Notes: a model not told the origin generated them from the sequence alone. Shown: positions 30,443 through 40,481, counted from the first letter of the stretch. The stretch: 64,000 nucleotides of DNA from Candidatus Acidiferrales bacterium (GCA_035934015.1 DASYYH010000003.1:62001-126000), one strand, 5' to 3'. Translations and numbers: made by a program.

Positions 30443-30507
30443 TCATTCGTAGCGCAGGGCGATCATGGGATCTACCTGCCTGCGGCAGGCAGGCGCGCAT
30501 GGCGCGG
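30443..30507 (-). pseudogene. Relic of an ADOP 3' end with 19-bp palindrome inserted
   Basis: The minus strand encodes RRAMR, then a 19-bp insertion, then [10 protein letters not shown] and a stop: the exact ADOP C-terminus split by the palindrome. It lies 20 bp behind the real stop of the ADOP at 30527 and is too short to be a gene. It is probably what remains of a deleted or recombined ADOP copy. Confidence 0.8.
30476..30494. repeat. 19-bp palindrome inserted in ADOP relic
   Basis: CTGCCTGCGGCAGGCAGGC (the ends can be shifted by one base) interrupts the ADOP tail between the codons for MR and VDPM. A copy differing by one base is found at 33186-33204 at another point of another relic. Confidence 0.8.
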
Positions 30508-30526
30508 TGATCAGTTCCCGTGTGGT

Positions 30527-32980
30527 CTATTCATAGCGAAGAGCAACCATCGGGTCCACTTTTGTGGCGCGGCGCGCGGGAATGTAGCACGCGAACATGG
30601 CCACGAGAATCAGCAGGAGTGCCACGCCGATGAACGTGAGCGGATCGTGCGCTGTGACGCCGAAAAGCATTTGCGCCATCAAGCGCGTTAGCGCCAGCGC
30701 GGCAACGAGCCCGATGCCCACCCCAGCCAGCGCCAGTTTCCCGCCCTGATTCAACACCATTTGGAGCACGTCTCCGCGCTGCGCTCCCAGCGCCATGCGG
30801 ATGCCGATTTCGTGTGTGCGCTGTCCGACAAGATAGGAAATCACGCCGTAGATTCCGATGCAGGAAAGCACCAGCGCCAAAACCGCAAAAACGCCGAGCA
30901 GAATCATTGAAAAACGCCGATCGGCCAGAGAATTCGCGATGGTTTCGTCCATGGATTCAGCGCCAAAAAATACGAGCTGGCTATTGAAGCGTTGCGCGGC
31001 GCGGCGAATCGGATCGGCAAAACTATCCGGCGGGCCGAGAGTTCGCGCGACCATGTCCACGCCTTTGGACATCAGCGGCATGAATTGATCGGGAACCTGC
31101 AGCACCGGAAAATAAAATTGCGCCTGGATTTTCGCGGTGGCATCGCTGTCGAGTCCCCAGTGCTTCACGTGGCCGACGACGCCCACGACTTGCGCCTGCA
31201 CATTCAGAATCGAGAGGTTGACGAGCTTTCCAATCGGATCCACGCCGGGGAAGAATTTCCTGGCGAACTGTTCGTCAATGACGATCACCGTCGGAGAATG
31301 AATCGTGTCCTGCGCGGTGATGAAGCGGCCGCGCACGAGCGGAATCTGCATGGCATTTAAATAGTTCGGGCCGACCAGATAGAAAAGCGCCCAGTTCATT
31401 TCGTTGTCGCTCTGCGGCTTGGGATGGCCTTCGAGCCAGAACGGCAATTCGGAATCGCCCTGCATAGGCAATGAGCCGCCGACCGCGTCTACATCTTTGA
31501 CACCCGGAATTGAACTCAGCGACGACACAAGCTGCAGCGCTTCATTGCGCATCTGATCGGGCGGCAGATTGCCCATGTCCGGAGGGTACGAGAGGCTGAA
31601 CGTGAGCACATTGTGCGGATTGAATCCCGGATTGACGGCCCAGAGGCTCACGAGGCTGCGAATCATTAGTCCCGCGCCAACCAGCAGCACCAGCGCCAGC
31701 GCCATTTCGACGACAACAAAAATTCCCTGCATCTTGTGACGCGCGCCGCTCGACCCGCGTCCGCCTTCCTTCAGCGTGTCATGCAAATTCGTTCGACCGA
31801 CTTTCAGCGCCGGTGCAAGGCCGAAAAGAATTCCGGCGAGGAGAGAAATGCCCAGCGTATAGACGAGAACACTGGCATCGAGGCCAATCGTCGCTGCGCG
31901 CGGCAAGGCGCTCGGCAAAACGCGAATCGCTGCTTTGGTTCCCCACGCAGCAATCGCCAGTCCCAGCGCGCCGCCAGCAACCGCGAGCATCACGCTTTCG
32001 GTGAGCAACTGCCGCACGATGCGATTGCGTCCCGCGCCGAGCGCCGCACGAATGGCAAATTCGCGCGTCCGGCCCGTGGAGCGCGCCAGAAGCAGGTTGG
32101 CGATATTCACGCAGGCGATCAGCAGCACAAACGCCACGGCGCCAAGCAAAATGTAAAGCAACGGCGCGACGTTGCCGACGATATCCTGCTTGAGCGGAAC
32201 AATCGTGATGCCGTTGTTTTTGTCCGCGTCGGGATAGACGCGCGCAAGGCTATTCGCGACGCCGTCCATATCCGCGCGGGCCTGTTCGAACGTGACGCCC
32301 GGTTTCAGGCGAGCGACGGCGTCCATGCCCATGCTGACGCGCCGGTCCAGAAAAGTTTTGTCCGTCCACTGGCCGATGGGTACGTACACATCGCTCAGGC
32401 GAAAATTGTTTCCGCGGAAATAAAACCCTGCGGGAATGATGCCGACGACGGTGTATGGCGTGCCGTTAAGGTTGAGCGCCTGGCCAATCATGTTCGGCGA
32501 GCTGCCGAATCTGCGCCGCCAGAAGCCTTCGCTGAGCAGGACGACAGGCGAGCCGCCCGGGTGGTCATCTTGTGCGGTGAACAGGCGGCCTGCGACAGGC
32601 TTGACGCCGAGTATGCTGAAGAAATCCGCGGAGATCATTTCGCCGCGCAGGCGCTCCGGCTCGTCTGAACCAGTCATGTTGTAATTTTCGCTGCGGTAGG
32701 CGGCCATCGTTTCAAACGAGCGATTATCGCGCTGCCAGTCGAGAAAATTCGGATAGGAGATGGAAGACTGCTCGAAATTTGCGACGCGCGAATAGAGTGC
32801 GTAGAGGCGATCCGCTTGCGGATACGGCAGCGGGCTCAGCACTACGCCATTGACGACGGAAAAAAGCGCCGTGTTTGCTCCGATGCCCAGCGCTAGCGTA
32901 AGAATGGCAATCGCCGTGAACCCCGGCGACTTCACCAGCATGCGCAGTCCGTAACGCAAGTCCTGAAGAAACGTTTCCAT
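30527..32980 (-). CDS. ADOP-family permease, copy 9
   Basis: 817 residues from the ATG at 32980 ([20 protein letters not shown]), supported by GGAGGCGAC before it; the 59 extra codons of the longer ORF lack homology. It is in the subgroup of copies 1 and 5 (YPNFLDWQRDNRSFETMAAY). C-terminal tail [12 protein letters not shown]. Both FtsX halves intact. Located 167 bp upstream of the padR gene with an ADOP relic between. Confidence 0.95.
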   Translation of the reverse strand: METFLQDLRYGLRMLVKSPGFTAIAILTLALGIGANTALFSVVNGVVLSPLPYPQADRLYALYSRVANFEQSSISYPNFLDWQRDNRSFETMAAYRSENYNMTGSDEPERLRGEMISADFFSILGVKPVAGRLFTAQDDHPGGSPVVLLSEGFWRRRFGSSPNMIGQALNLNGTPYTVVGIIPAGFYFRGNNFRLSDVYVPIGQWTDKTFLDRRVSMGMDAVARLKPGVTFEQARADMDGVANSLARVYPDADKNNGITIVPLKQDIVGNVAPLLYILLGAVAFVLLIACVNIANLLLARSTGRTREFAIRAALGAGRNRIVRQLLTESVMLAVAGGALGLAIAAWGTKAAIRVLPSALPRAATIGLDASVLVYTLGISLLAGILFGLAPALKVGRTNLHDTLKEGGRGSSGARHKMQGIFVVVEMALALVLLVGAGLMIRSLVSLWAVNPGFNPHNVLTFSLSYPPDMGNLPPDQMRNEALQLVSSLSSIPGVKDVDAVGGSLPMQGDSELPFWLEGHPKPQSDNEMNWALFYLVGPNYLNAMQIPLVRGRFITAQDTIHSPTVIVIDEQFARKFFPGVDPIGKLVNLSILNVQAQVVGVVGHVKHWGLDSDATAKIQAQFYFPVLQVPDQFMPLMSKGVDMVARTLGPPDSFADPIRRAAQRFNSQLVFFGAESMDETIANSLADRRFSMILLGVFAVLALVLSCIGIYGVISYLVGQRTHEIGIRMALGAQRGDVLQMVLNQGGKLALAGVGIGLVAALALTRLMAQMLFGVTAHDPLTFIGVALLLILVAMFACYIPARRATKVDPMVALRYE

Positions 32981-33164
32981 GTCGCCTCCGCATTCGATCT
33001 GTTCGACGACGGCCGGGCCGCGACGTAAGCGCGCAATCTGCCCCGCTCGCACAATGATACGCAGCGGCGCGTGGAAAAGTTCGACGGGAAACGCGAAAAA
33101 TGCGCGATGCGCTAAACCCGTTGCAGTAGCGAAGCATGCTCGCCTGAAGACCGCCACTGTAAAA

Positions 33165-33213
33165 TCATTCGTAGCGCAGGGCGATCCTGCCTGCGGCAGG
33201 CTGGCATGGGATC
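33165..33213 (-). pseudogene. Second relic of an ADOP 3' end with 19-bp palindrome
   Basis: The minus strand reads DPM, a 19-bp insertion, then IALRYE and a stop. The insertion sits between the codons for M and I, three codons from the position used in the relic at 30443. It lies 18 bp behind the stop codon of the ADOP at 33232. Confidence 0.78.
33186..33204. repeat. 19-bp palindrome inserted in ADOP relic (second copy)
   Basis: CCTGCCTGCGGCAGGCTGG; differs at one base from the copy near 30475-30494 and splits the ADOP tail at a different codon, so the two insertions are independent. Confidence 0.78.
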
Positions 33214-33231
33214 AGCGCGGCCGGAGCAAAC

Positions 33232-35673
33232 TTACTCGTAGCGCAGAGCAATCATCGGGTCCACTCTCGCGGCGCGGCGCGCGGGAACGTAGCTGGCGAA
33301 AAACGCGGCGGCGAGAAACAGGATCGCGCTCGCGGCGATGGTCACGGGATCGGCGGGGCTGACTTTGTAGAGCAGGCTCGACATCAAGCGCGTGAGCGTG
33401 AAGGGCGCGACGAGGCCAATCAGAATGCCCACGCCCGCAAGCTTCAATCCGTGGCCAACGACGAGGCGGAAAATGTCTTTTCGATCCGCGCCGAGTGCCA
33501 TGCGAATGCCGATCTCCTGCGTGCGCTGCGTCGCCGCGTAGGAAATCACGCCGTAAATTCCGACAATCGCCAGCGCCAGCGCAACGGCAGAAAAAATTCC
33601 GAAAAGCACCACTGTGAAACGCGACTGCGCGCGCGCATCCGCGACCATTTCGCCGAAAGTTTGCGCGTGTGTGATGGGCTGGTCGCTGTCAATATTTTGC
33701 AGGCCTTTTTGTACTTCGGGAATGAGCGCCATCGGATCGCCGCCCGCGCTGCGCACGCTCAAATGCAAATCGGTCCACGGCAGGCTCGGGAATGGGAGCA
33801 TCACTTCCGGAGCGGCTTCGGCGGCGATGCCGTTGTTTCGAATGTCGCCGAAAACGCCGACGACTTCCGTTTGCGCCGTGTTTCGGCCAATCAAAATGTG
33901 CCTGCCAATGGGATTTCCGCTGGGCCAGAAGCGCCGCACGAACGCCTGATTCACAATCGCGACGATCGGCGTGGCTTCATTGTCCTCGGGCGTGAATTCC
34001 CTGCCGCTCACAAGCGGCACGCGCATCACTTTTGCGTAATCGGGACTAATCGTTTCGATGATTACCAAAGGCCGCTGCGGCATGGGGACGGCGGTCTGGC
34101 CCTCCGGCAGCATCGGCGTCAGCCGCGACGGAGTCAGCGGCAGCGCAGACGAAATCGATACGGCGGCGACTCCCGGAAGCGTCTGCGCCTCGCGCAGCAG
34201 ATTGTTGTAGAACGTTACAATCTGCTCCGGCGTCGCGTACTTCGATGATGGCAAATTGATCCCCATGGTCACCGCATGATTTGGATCGAATCCCGGAGAC
34301 ACGGTCATTAACCGGAGGAAGCTGCGAATCAGCAATCCTGAGCCAATCAGCAGAATCATCGACAGCGCAACTTGCACGACGACGAGCGCATTCTGCGAAC
34401 TTACCATGTTGCGTCCGCCGGTTGCGCTGCGGCCTTCATCGCGGAGGACCATATTTAAATCCGTCTTCGAAAACTGCAATGCCGGCGCGAGTCCAAACAG
34501 CACGCCGCTCGCGAGCGAAATCGCCAGCGTGAAGACCAGCACGGACCAGTTCATCGCCACGCCACCGCTCAATTGCGCAACGGTATTCTGGCTCATCGCC
34601 AGCAGCGCGCGCGTGCCCGCGTATCCGGCAAACGCGCCTAAAACGCCGCCAATCATAGCCAGCAGAACGCTCTCCGTTAATAATTGGCGCACAATCGTCC
34701 AGCGACTCGCTCCCAGCGCTGTGCGCACGGCGATTTCTTTTCTGCGCTTCAGCGCGCGCGAAAGCATCAGGCTGGCCACATTCGCGCACGCGATCAGCAA
34801 CACAACTCCCACCGCGCTCATCAGAACCAAGAGCAGCGCGCGAACATCGGCCACAATTTGCGATTGCAGCGGCGCAACCATCATCGCGCGCCGCGGGTCG
34901 GCGTCCGGCATTGTAGGATTGTCGCGGCGATACTGCGCGTCAATCACATTCATTTCCGCCTGCGCCTGCGCGAGGCTGAGTCCGGGTGAGAGCCGTGCCA
35001 CGGAAGACAGATATCCCGTGCCGCGTTGAATGTGCTCTTGCGTCGTGATGTTCAATTCGAATTCGCGCGGAATCCAGATGGAAGTATCCGCGGCGAGCAG
35101 CGGAAAACGAAACTCCGCGGGAAGCACACCCACGATGGTGTACGGCACCGAATTCAGCTCCAGCGTCTGGCCGATGACGTCTTTCGCGCCGCCCAATTTG
35201 CTCTGCCAGAATTTATGTGTGACCATCACCACATGATTGCCGCCGATCTGGCCTTCAACGGCGAGGAATCTCCGGCCAAGCTCCGGCCGCACGCCGAGCA
35301 CATCGAAGAAATTCCACGTCACGCGCGCGGCGGTGAGCTGGCGCGGGTCGCCGCGGCCGGTCAGATTGAAATTGTCGAATGTGTAGGCGGCGAGGCCGGA
35401 AAAAGAATGCTGTTGGGCGCGCAGCATCGTAAATCGCGGATAGGAAAAAACGCCGCCGACGCTGCGACTCTGCTCAATGCTCTGATAAACAAGGACGAGC
35501 TGCGAAGAATCGGCAAATGGCAAAGGCTTCAGCAGCAGCGCATCGACGACGGTAAAGATTGCCGTGTTCGCGCCGATGCCCAGCGCAAGCGTCAGCACGG
35601 CGACGGCGGTGAAACCGGGCGACTTGCGCAGGCCGCGCAGCCCGTGGCGAATGTCGTGCAGCAACGCGATCAT
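33232..35673 (-). CDS. ADOP-family permease, copy 10
   Basis: 813 residues from the ATG at 35673 (MIALLHDIRHGLRGLRKSPG), with CGGAGTGAGC in front; the upstream 104 codons of the longer ORF overlap the promoter region of the divergent hydrolase gene and are discarded. The first domain has FSYPRFTMLRAQQHSFSGLA, and the second a Pro-rich loop (TPSRLTPMLPEGQTAVPMPQ). C-terminal tail [12 protein letters not shown]. It is the first gene of the minus-strand array from this side. Confidence 0.95.
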   Translation of the reverse strand: MIALLHDIRHGLRGLRKSPGFTAVAVLTLALGIGANTAIFTVVDALLLKPLPFADSSQLVLVYQSIEQSRSVGGVFSYPRFTMLRAQQHSFSGLAAYTFDNFNLTGRGDPRQLTAARVTWNFFDVLGVRPELGRRFLAVEGQIGGNHVVMVTHKFWQSKLGGAKDVIGQTLELNSVPYTIVGVLPAEFRFPLLAADTSIWIPREFELNITTQEHIQRGTGYLSSVARLSPGLSLAQAQAEMNVIDAQYRRDNPTMPDADPRRAMMVAPLQSQIVADVRALLLVLMSAVGVVLLIACANVASLMLSRALKRRKEIAVRTALGASRWTIVRQLLTESVLLAMIGGVLGAFAGYAGTRALLAMSQNTVAQLSGGVAMNWSVLVFTLAISLASGVLFGLAPALQFSKTDLNMVLRDEGRSATGGRNMVSSQNALVVVQVALSMILLIGSGLLIRSFLRLMTVSPGFDPNHAVTMGINLPSSKYATPEQIVTFYNNLLREAQTLPGVAAVSISSALPLTPSRLTPMLPEGQTAVPMPQRPLVIIETISPDYAKVMRVPLVSGREFTPEDNEATPIVAIVNQAFVRRFWPSGNPIGRHILIGRNTAQTEVVGVFGDIRNNGIAAEAAPEVMLPFPSLPWTDLHLSVRSAGGDPMALIPEVQKGLQNIDSDQPITHAQTFGEMVADARAQSRFTVVLFGIFSAVALALAIVGIYGVISYAATQRTQEIGIRMALGADRKDIFRLVVGHGLKLAGVGILIGLVAPFTLTRLMSSLLYKVSPADPVTIAASAILFLAAAFFASYVPARRAARVDPMIALRYE

Positions 35674-35772
35674 GCTCACTCCGAGCGTCAGCTTACACCA
35701 AAAGCGTGTCCTTCGCCGCGTTCGCTCGCGCCGAGTTTTCTGAAACTTAAGGATAGCTGGCAATTCTTCTGG

Positions 35773-35800
35773 TTGACGCCGCACACCGCGCGTGTATAGA
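35773..35800 (+). promoter_or_regulatory. Sigma-70-type promoter for the serine hydrolase gene
   Basis: TTGACG (35773-35778), a 16-bp spacer and TATAGA (35795-35800) lie about 48 bp before the start codon, in the divergent region between the ADOP array and the hydrolase gene. Confidence 0.55.
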
Positions 35801-35847
35801 GTCGCGCCAATTGTGGTGGAGCGAAAAGGCTTTAAGGAGGAGCGCAG

Positions 35848-37893
35848 ATGCACAATCCTTTGCCGGTCGAACGGGATTTCGAAGTGAAAAAACGGCGCGC
35901 GCGTTTTTTCTTTCTGTTCGTTGCGCTGGCGATGATTCCGATCCTCGTCCACGGCGCGGCGCAGAAATCCGCAGCGAAAAAACAAGCTGCCGCCAAATCA
36001 GGCGCAGCGGCAACCGGCGCCGTAACGCTTCCGCCCGCGCTTCCTCCCCCGCAATTGACGCAGGAAGACCTGACCGCTTTTTTCGACGGCCTTGTCCCGC
36101 TGCAAATCGCGCGCGACGACATCGCCGGCATGGTCGTCGCCGTAGTAAAAGACGGGAAAGTGATTTTTGCCAAGGGCTATGGCTACGCGGATCTGAAAAA
36201 TAAAAAGCCCGTGTCCGCCGAAGACACGCTTTTCCGCGTCGGCTCGATTTCCAAGCTTTTCACATGGACCGCTGTGATGCAGCTCGTGCAGCAAGGAAAA
36301 ATCAATCTCGATGCGGACGTCAATCGCTATCTCGACTTCACTGTTCTCGAGCCTTTCGGCAAGCCCATCACCATGCGCGATCTGATGACGCACACGCCGG
36401 GCTTCGAAGAAACGATTCAGGACCTGATTCAGCTCGACGGACCCAATGCGAATCTCCTGACCACGCGCCAATTCCTCGTGATGCATCCGCCGAAGGAGAT
36501 TTTTCCGCCCGGAACGACAGGCGCGTATTCGAACTATGGCGCGAATCTCGCGGGTTACATCGTGCAGCGCGTCTCCGGGGAGAATTTCGACGACTACGTC
36601 GAGCAGCACATCTTCGCGCCGCTGGGGATGACGCACGCATCGTTTCGCCAGCCGCTGCCCGCAAATCTCGCGCCGCTGATGTCCGATGGCTATCAGCTCG
36701 CTTCCGGCGGCAAGAAGCCTTTTGAACTGGTCAACACGCCGCCCGCCGGCGCTCTCTCCGTTTCCGCGATGGATATCACGCATTTCATGATCGCGCATTT
36801 GCAAGACGGCACGTACAACGGCGCTTCCATTCTCAGCCCCGAAACCGTAAAGCTTATGCACACGCGCCAGTATGCGCCCGACCCGCAGGTCAACGGCTTC
36901 TGCCTCGGCTTCTACGAGGATTCGCGCAACGGCCACCGCGTCATCGGCCATGGCGGCGATACGCTTTATTTCCACAGCGATTTGAAGCTGATTCTCGACG
37001 CCGATACGGGAATCTTCGTCTCCTACAACAGCGCCGGGCGCGGCGACGTCGAGCCGCGCGGCCCGCTCTATGAAGAATTCATGGACCGCTATTTCCCGTA
37101 TACGCCGCCCGCGGTGAAGGCCCTTCCAACCGCTGCAGCGGACGCGCGCGCGGTCAGCGGCGCATACATTGCCAGCCGCCGCAGCCAGACCAATATTTTT
37201 TATCTTTTCTCTTTGCTCGGCGAATCCAACGTCGGTCCGGGCAAAGACGGCGCGCTTATTCTCGGCGGCTCAAAGGGCATCGACGGCCAGCCGGTTCAGT
37301 ACATCGAGACTGCGCCGATGGTTTGGGAAGATCGCTCCGACCCGCAGAACAAGATCGTTTTCAAACACGCCGACGACGGCCGCTATGAAATCGCCATGGA
37401 GTTTCCCGCGGAAATATTGCAGCAAGTTCCCGGCTACGAGTCCAAAAATTTCATCACGCTCTGCCTCGTGTTTTTCTTTGTTGTTTTTTCGCTGACGCTG
37501 CTTCTGTGGCCCATCGCTGCCCTGGTGCGCTGCCATTACGGACGCAAGGTACAGGACGGCGATCGCCAGCGCCGCGCGCGTGCCTGGGCGCGCGTCGTTT
37601 GCGCTTTGAATTTGCTTTTCTGGTGCGCATTCCTCGGCACCATTGTTTACGGCAGTTCGCACCTCGAGGTGCTCAGCCATCGCGCCAATCCGTGGTTTCG
37701 CACAATTCAGATCTTCGGCTGGCTGGGCGTCTTTGGGACGCTGCTGGCGATTTGGAATTTCTTTGTATCCGTTGGCACGGCGGGCCGCTGGTGGTGGGCA
37801 AGGCTGCACGACACGCTCATCCTGCTGGCGTGCTTCGTGAGTGTGTGGCTGATCTGGTTCGCGCATTTGCTGCGCTTCAACCTGAATTACTAG
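35848..37893 (+). CDS. Serine beta-lactamase-like hydrolase with C-terminal membrane domain
   Basis: 681 residues; start supported by AAGGAGGAGCGCAG. An N-terminal signal anchor (about 17-36) is followed by a beta-lactamase/D-Ala-D-Ala carboxypeptidase-type domain (PF00144 class): catalytic SISK (about residue 134), YSNYGAN (about 229-235, YxN motif) and IGHGGD (about 370, HxG motif). After about residue 530 come four membrane helices (LVFFFVVFSLTLLLWPIAAL and three more). All three active-site motifs are present. The family includes esterases, peptidases and penicillin-binding relatives, so substrate is open; a beta-lactam resistance role is not implied. The active site would face the periplasm. 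Confidence 0.88.
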   Translation: MHNPLPVERDFEVKKRRARFFFLFVALAMIPILVHGAAQKSAAKKQAAAKSGAAATGAVTLPPALPPPQLTQEDLTAFFDGLVPLQIARDDIAGMVVAVVKDGKVIFAKGYGYADLKNKKPVSAEDTLFRVGSISKLFTWTAVMQLVQQGKINLDADVNRYLDFTVLEPFGKPITMRDLMTHTPGFEETIQDLIQLDGPNANLLTTRQFLVMHPPKEIFPPGTTGAYSNYGANLAGYIVQRVSGENFDDYVEQHIFAPLGMTHASFRQPLPANLAPLMSDGYQLASGGKKPFELVNTPPAGALSVSAMDITHFMIAHLQDGTYNGASILSPETVKLMHTRQYAPDPQVNGFCLGFYEDSRNGHRVIGHGGDTLYFHSDLKLILDADTGIFVSYNSAGRGDVEPRGPLYEEFMDRYFPYTPPAVKALPTAAADARAVSGAYIASRRSQTNIFYLFSLLGESNVGPGKDGALILGGSKGIDGQPVQYIETAPMVWEDRSDPQNKIVFKHADDGRYEIAMEFPAEILQQVPGYESKNFITLCLVFFFVVFSLTLLLWPIAALVRCHYGRKVQDGDRQRRARAWARVVCALNLLFWCAFLGTIVYGSSHLEVLSHRANPWFRTIQIFGWLGVFGTLLAIWNFFVSVGTAGRWWWARLHDTLILLACFVSVWLIWFAHLLRFNLNY

Positions 37894-38078
37894 CGCGCAA
37901 AGAGCGGAATCGCGCTGGCTAGGCCGGCGTTGCAGACACCGTAGTGTGGCTACAAGCCGGATAAAGTATGTAGTTTCAGTTCGTTACAGCGCCTTCCACG
38001 TCAAAAACGACACTTTCCGCCCTCCTTCCTTTCTCGCACAAAATAGTACCTTTGCGCCATTCCCACGCTCCATTCCAA

Positions 38079-40481
38079 ATGGCAAATTCATTTGCGGACA
38101 TTCTCGTGCCCGAAGACATGCCTCCGGCTCATACTGCGAAAAAGCCCCGGCCCCGCGCCGCGTCGTTTCTGCGTGGCGGCGCTTCAGGGGCGCATTGGGA
38201 TACGCGCTGGCTCGCTTCCGCGCGCGACCAAATTTATAATTTCGCTTCCGGCTTTCGCCTGCGCACCAAATTCCTTCTGTCGCTCATTCTCGTCACTTCG
38301 GGGCTGACCTGCGCAACACTTTTGGTCGTCGGCCACGAAGCCGGAGTTCAGATCAATCGCCAAATCCGTGAGGAATCGGCGAACGCGATTCTCACGTTCC
38401 AGGTGATGGAGCATCAGAACGAAATCGCGCTCGAGCACAAGGCCGATCTGCTCGCCACGCTGGCGCTGATGCGCGACGACGATCCCACAACCATTCAGGA
38501 TGCGAGCGAGGACCCCTGGCAATCCGAGGATTGCAATCTTTTTCTGCTCGCCGATCCGCAGGGCAAAGTGATCGCTCTGCACACCACGCTCGGCAACTTC
38601 ACCGCCGGCGCGGCCGAACCACTGTTGCGCCGCTCGCTTGCGCGCCATAAAACCTCCGCGTGGTGGTTCAGCGGCACGTCGCTCTATCAAGTAGTTCTGC
38701 GGCCCGTGGACGGCGCGAACGGAAGCTCCAACCGGCACATCGGCACGGTCGTCGTTGGGCGGGAAATCGATTTTGTGGCGGCCAATGAACTGCATCGCAT
38801 TTCTTCGAGCCAAGTCGTATTCCTTCGCGGCTCGGACCCCATTGTCAGCACGCTTTCGCCCTTCGATGAGCGCGACCTCGCGCAGCATCTCGGCGATGCG
38901 GCCTTGCCGCAGCAAGTGCTCGTCGGCAATCATCGCTACGTCGCCGCGTCGCTCGATTTGTCGCCGGCCGGCGCGGGCTCCGGCCCGGCAATTCGACTCA
39001 TGGTGCTGAAGTCATACGACGAGGGCGTGGCCTTTCTTGGCCGGCTGAATCGTCTTCTTCTCGGATTGCTGGTCATCGCTGTGCTGGCGGGCGCGGCGCT
39101 CGTCTTCCTTATTTCCGATATGTTCATGCGCCCGCTTGCGTCGCTGGTAGGCGGTGTTCACGCGCTGGAAGAGGGCAATTTCGACTATCCACTTGGCGCG
39201 CAGGGCAATGACGAAGTCGCCCAAGTGACGCGCGCGTTCGACCGCATGCGCCGCACGCTGCTGAAAAATCAAACGCAGCGCGAAGAGCTCGAGCAGCGCT
39301 TGCGCCAATCGCAGCGCATGGAAGCGATGGGACGCCTCGCCGGAGGCGTGGCGCACGATTTCAATAATTTGCTCACCGTGATCAAGGGCCACAGCGACAT
39401 TCTGCTCGAAAAAATCAGTCCCAATGATCCTCTGCACTCCAGCAGCCAGCAAATCGCACGCACCGCCGACCGCGCCGCTTCGCTCACGCGCCAATTGCTG
39501 ATTTTTTCGCGCAAACAGGTGCTGCGTCCCAATGTTCTCGACCTCAACGCTGTGATTGCGGACATGGATAAGCTGCTCCGCCGCCTGATTCGCGAAGATA
39601 TCGAAATGACTTTCCGCCCCGGCGGCGCTCTCGCGTCCATCAAGGCCGATCCTTCGCAGATCGAGCAGATGATCATGAATCTCGTCGTCAACGCGCGGGA
39701 CGCCATGCCCCGCGGCGGCAAGCTCCTGCTCGAAACCTGCAACATCACCGTAGGCGAAGAACTCGCGCGCTGCCGTGCGCCGCTCGAGCCCGGCTCCTAC
39801 GTCCTTTTCACCGTCAGCGACACCGGCTGCGGCATCAGCGCGGAAACGCAGGCGCACATCTTCGAGCCATTTTTCACCACGAAAGATGAAGGGCAAGGAA
39901 CGGGCCTCGGCCTCGCAACCGTTTATGGCGTTGTCAAGCAAAGCGGTGGTTTTATATGGCTCGATTCCGAACCGGGCAGAGGCGCGCACTTCGAAATTTA
40001 CTTGCCCGCAAGCGCCGCGCCCGCCGACGTGGTTTATACCAAGCCCCAAACCACGCCCGCGTGCGTGCGATCCGAATGCATTTTGATCGCCGAAGATGAA
40101 GACACCGTCCGCGATATGACTGCGGAATTCCTCGCCGCTGCGGGCTATCGCGTCTTTGCCGCGCGGGATGGAAAGCAAGCACTCGAAATCGCCGCGAAAC
40201 TCGGCAAAGAACTAAATGTGCTGCTCACGGATATGGTCCTGCCGCAGATTCGTGGGCTTGATCTGGCGCAACAGGTTCTGGCGCTGCATCCGTGCGTAAA
40301 AATTATTTATGCCTCCGGCTACATCGAATGTCAGAAGGACGCTGCGGAACTCGTCAATTCTGGCGCGTTCCTCTCCAAACCATTCACGCGTACGGAGCTA
40401 CTGAAGATTGTCGAGACCGTCCTGCAAGGCGCTCCCGCGAAAAATCGCGAAAGCGATCGCGTCGCCGTAACGGTTCTCTAA
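38079..40481 (+). CDS. Hybrid sensor histidine kinase/response regulator
   Basis: 800 residues from the ATG at 38079; an in-frame TTG 27 bases upstream is an alternative, and neither has a clear ribosome-binding site. Membrane helix 1 is about 65-86, then an extracytoplasmic sensor region of about 230 residues, then helix 2 (LLVIAVLAGAALVFLISDMF), HAMP (about 345-395), and HisKA with GGVAHDFNNLLT (phospho-acceptor His). HATPase follows with NLVVNARDAMPRGG, DTGCGIS and GQGTGLGLATVYG. The receiver domain at the C-terminus has LIAEDED and LLTDMVLP (phospho-acceptor Asp) and KPF. No partner regulator gene is adjacent. The signal is unknown. Confidence 0.95.
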   Translation: MANSFADILVPEDMPPAHTAKKPRPRAASFLRGGASGAHWDTRWLASARDQIYNFASGFRLRTKFLLSLILVTSGLTCATLLVVGHEAGVQINRQIREESANAILTFQVMEHQNEIALEHKADLLATLALMRDDDPTTIQDASEDPWQSEDCNLFLLADPQGKVIALHTTLGNFTAGAAEPLLRRSLARHKTSAWWFSGTSLYQVVLRPVDGANGSSNRHIGTVVVGREIDFVAANELHRISSSQVVFLRGSDPIVSTLSPFDERDLAQHLGDAALPQQVLVGNHRYVAASLDLSPAGAGSGPAIRLMVLKSYDEGVAFLGRLNRLLLGLLVIAVLAGAALVFLISDMFMRPLASLVGGVHALEEGNFDYPLGAQGNDEVAQVTRAFDRMRRTLLKNQTQREELEQRLRQSQRMEAMGRLAGGVAHDFNNLLTVIKGHSDILLEKISPNDPLHSSSQQIARTADRAASLTRQLLIFSRKQVLRPNVLDLNAVIADMDKLLRRLIREDIEMTFRPGGALASIKADPSQIEQMIMNLVVNARDAMPRGGKLLLETCNITVGEELARCRAPLEPGSYVLFTVSDTGCGISAETQAHIFEPFFTTKDEGQGTGLGLATVYGVVKQSGGFIWLDSEPGRGAHFEIYLPASAAPADVVYTKPQTTPACVRSECILIAEDEDTVRDMTAEFLAAAGYRVFAARDGKQALEIAAKLGKELNVLLTDMVLPQIRGLDLAQQVLALHPCVKIIYASGYIECQKDAAELVNSGAFLSKPFTRTELLKIVETVLQGAPAKNRESDRVAVTVL

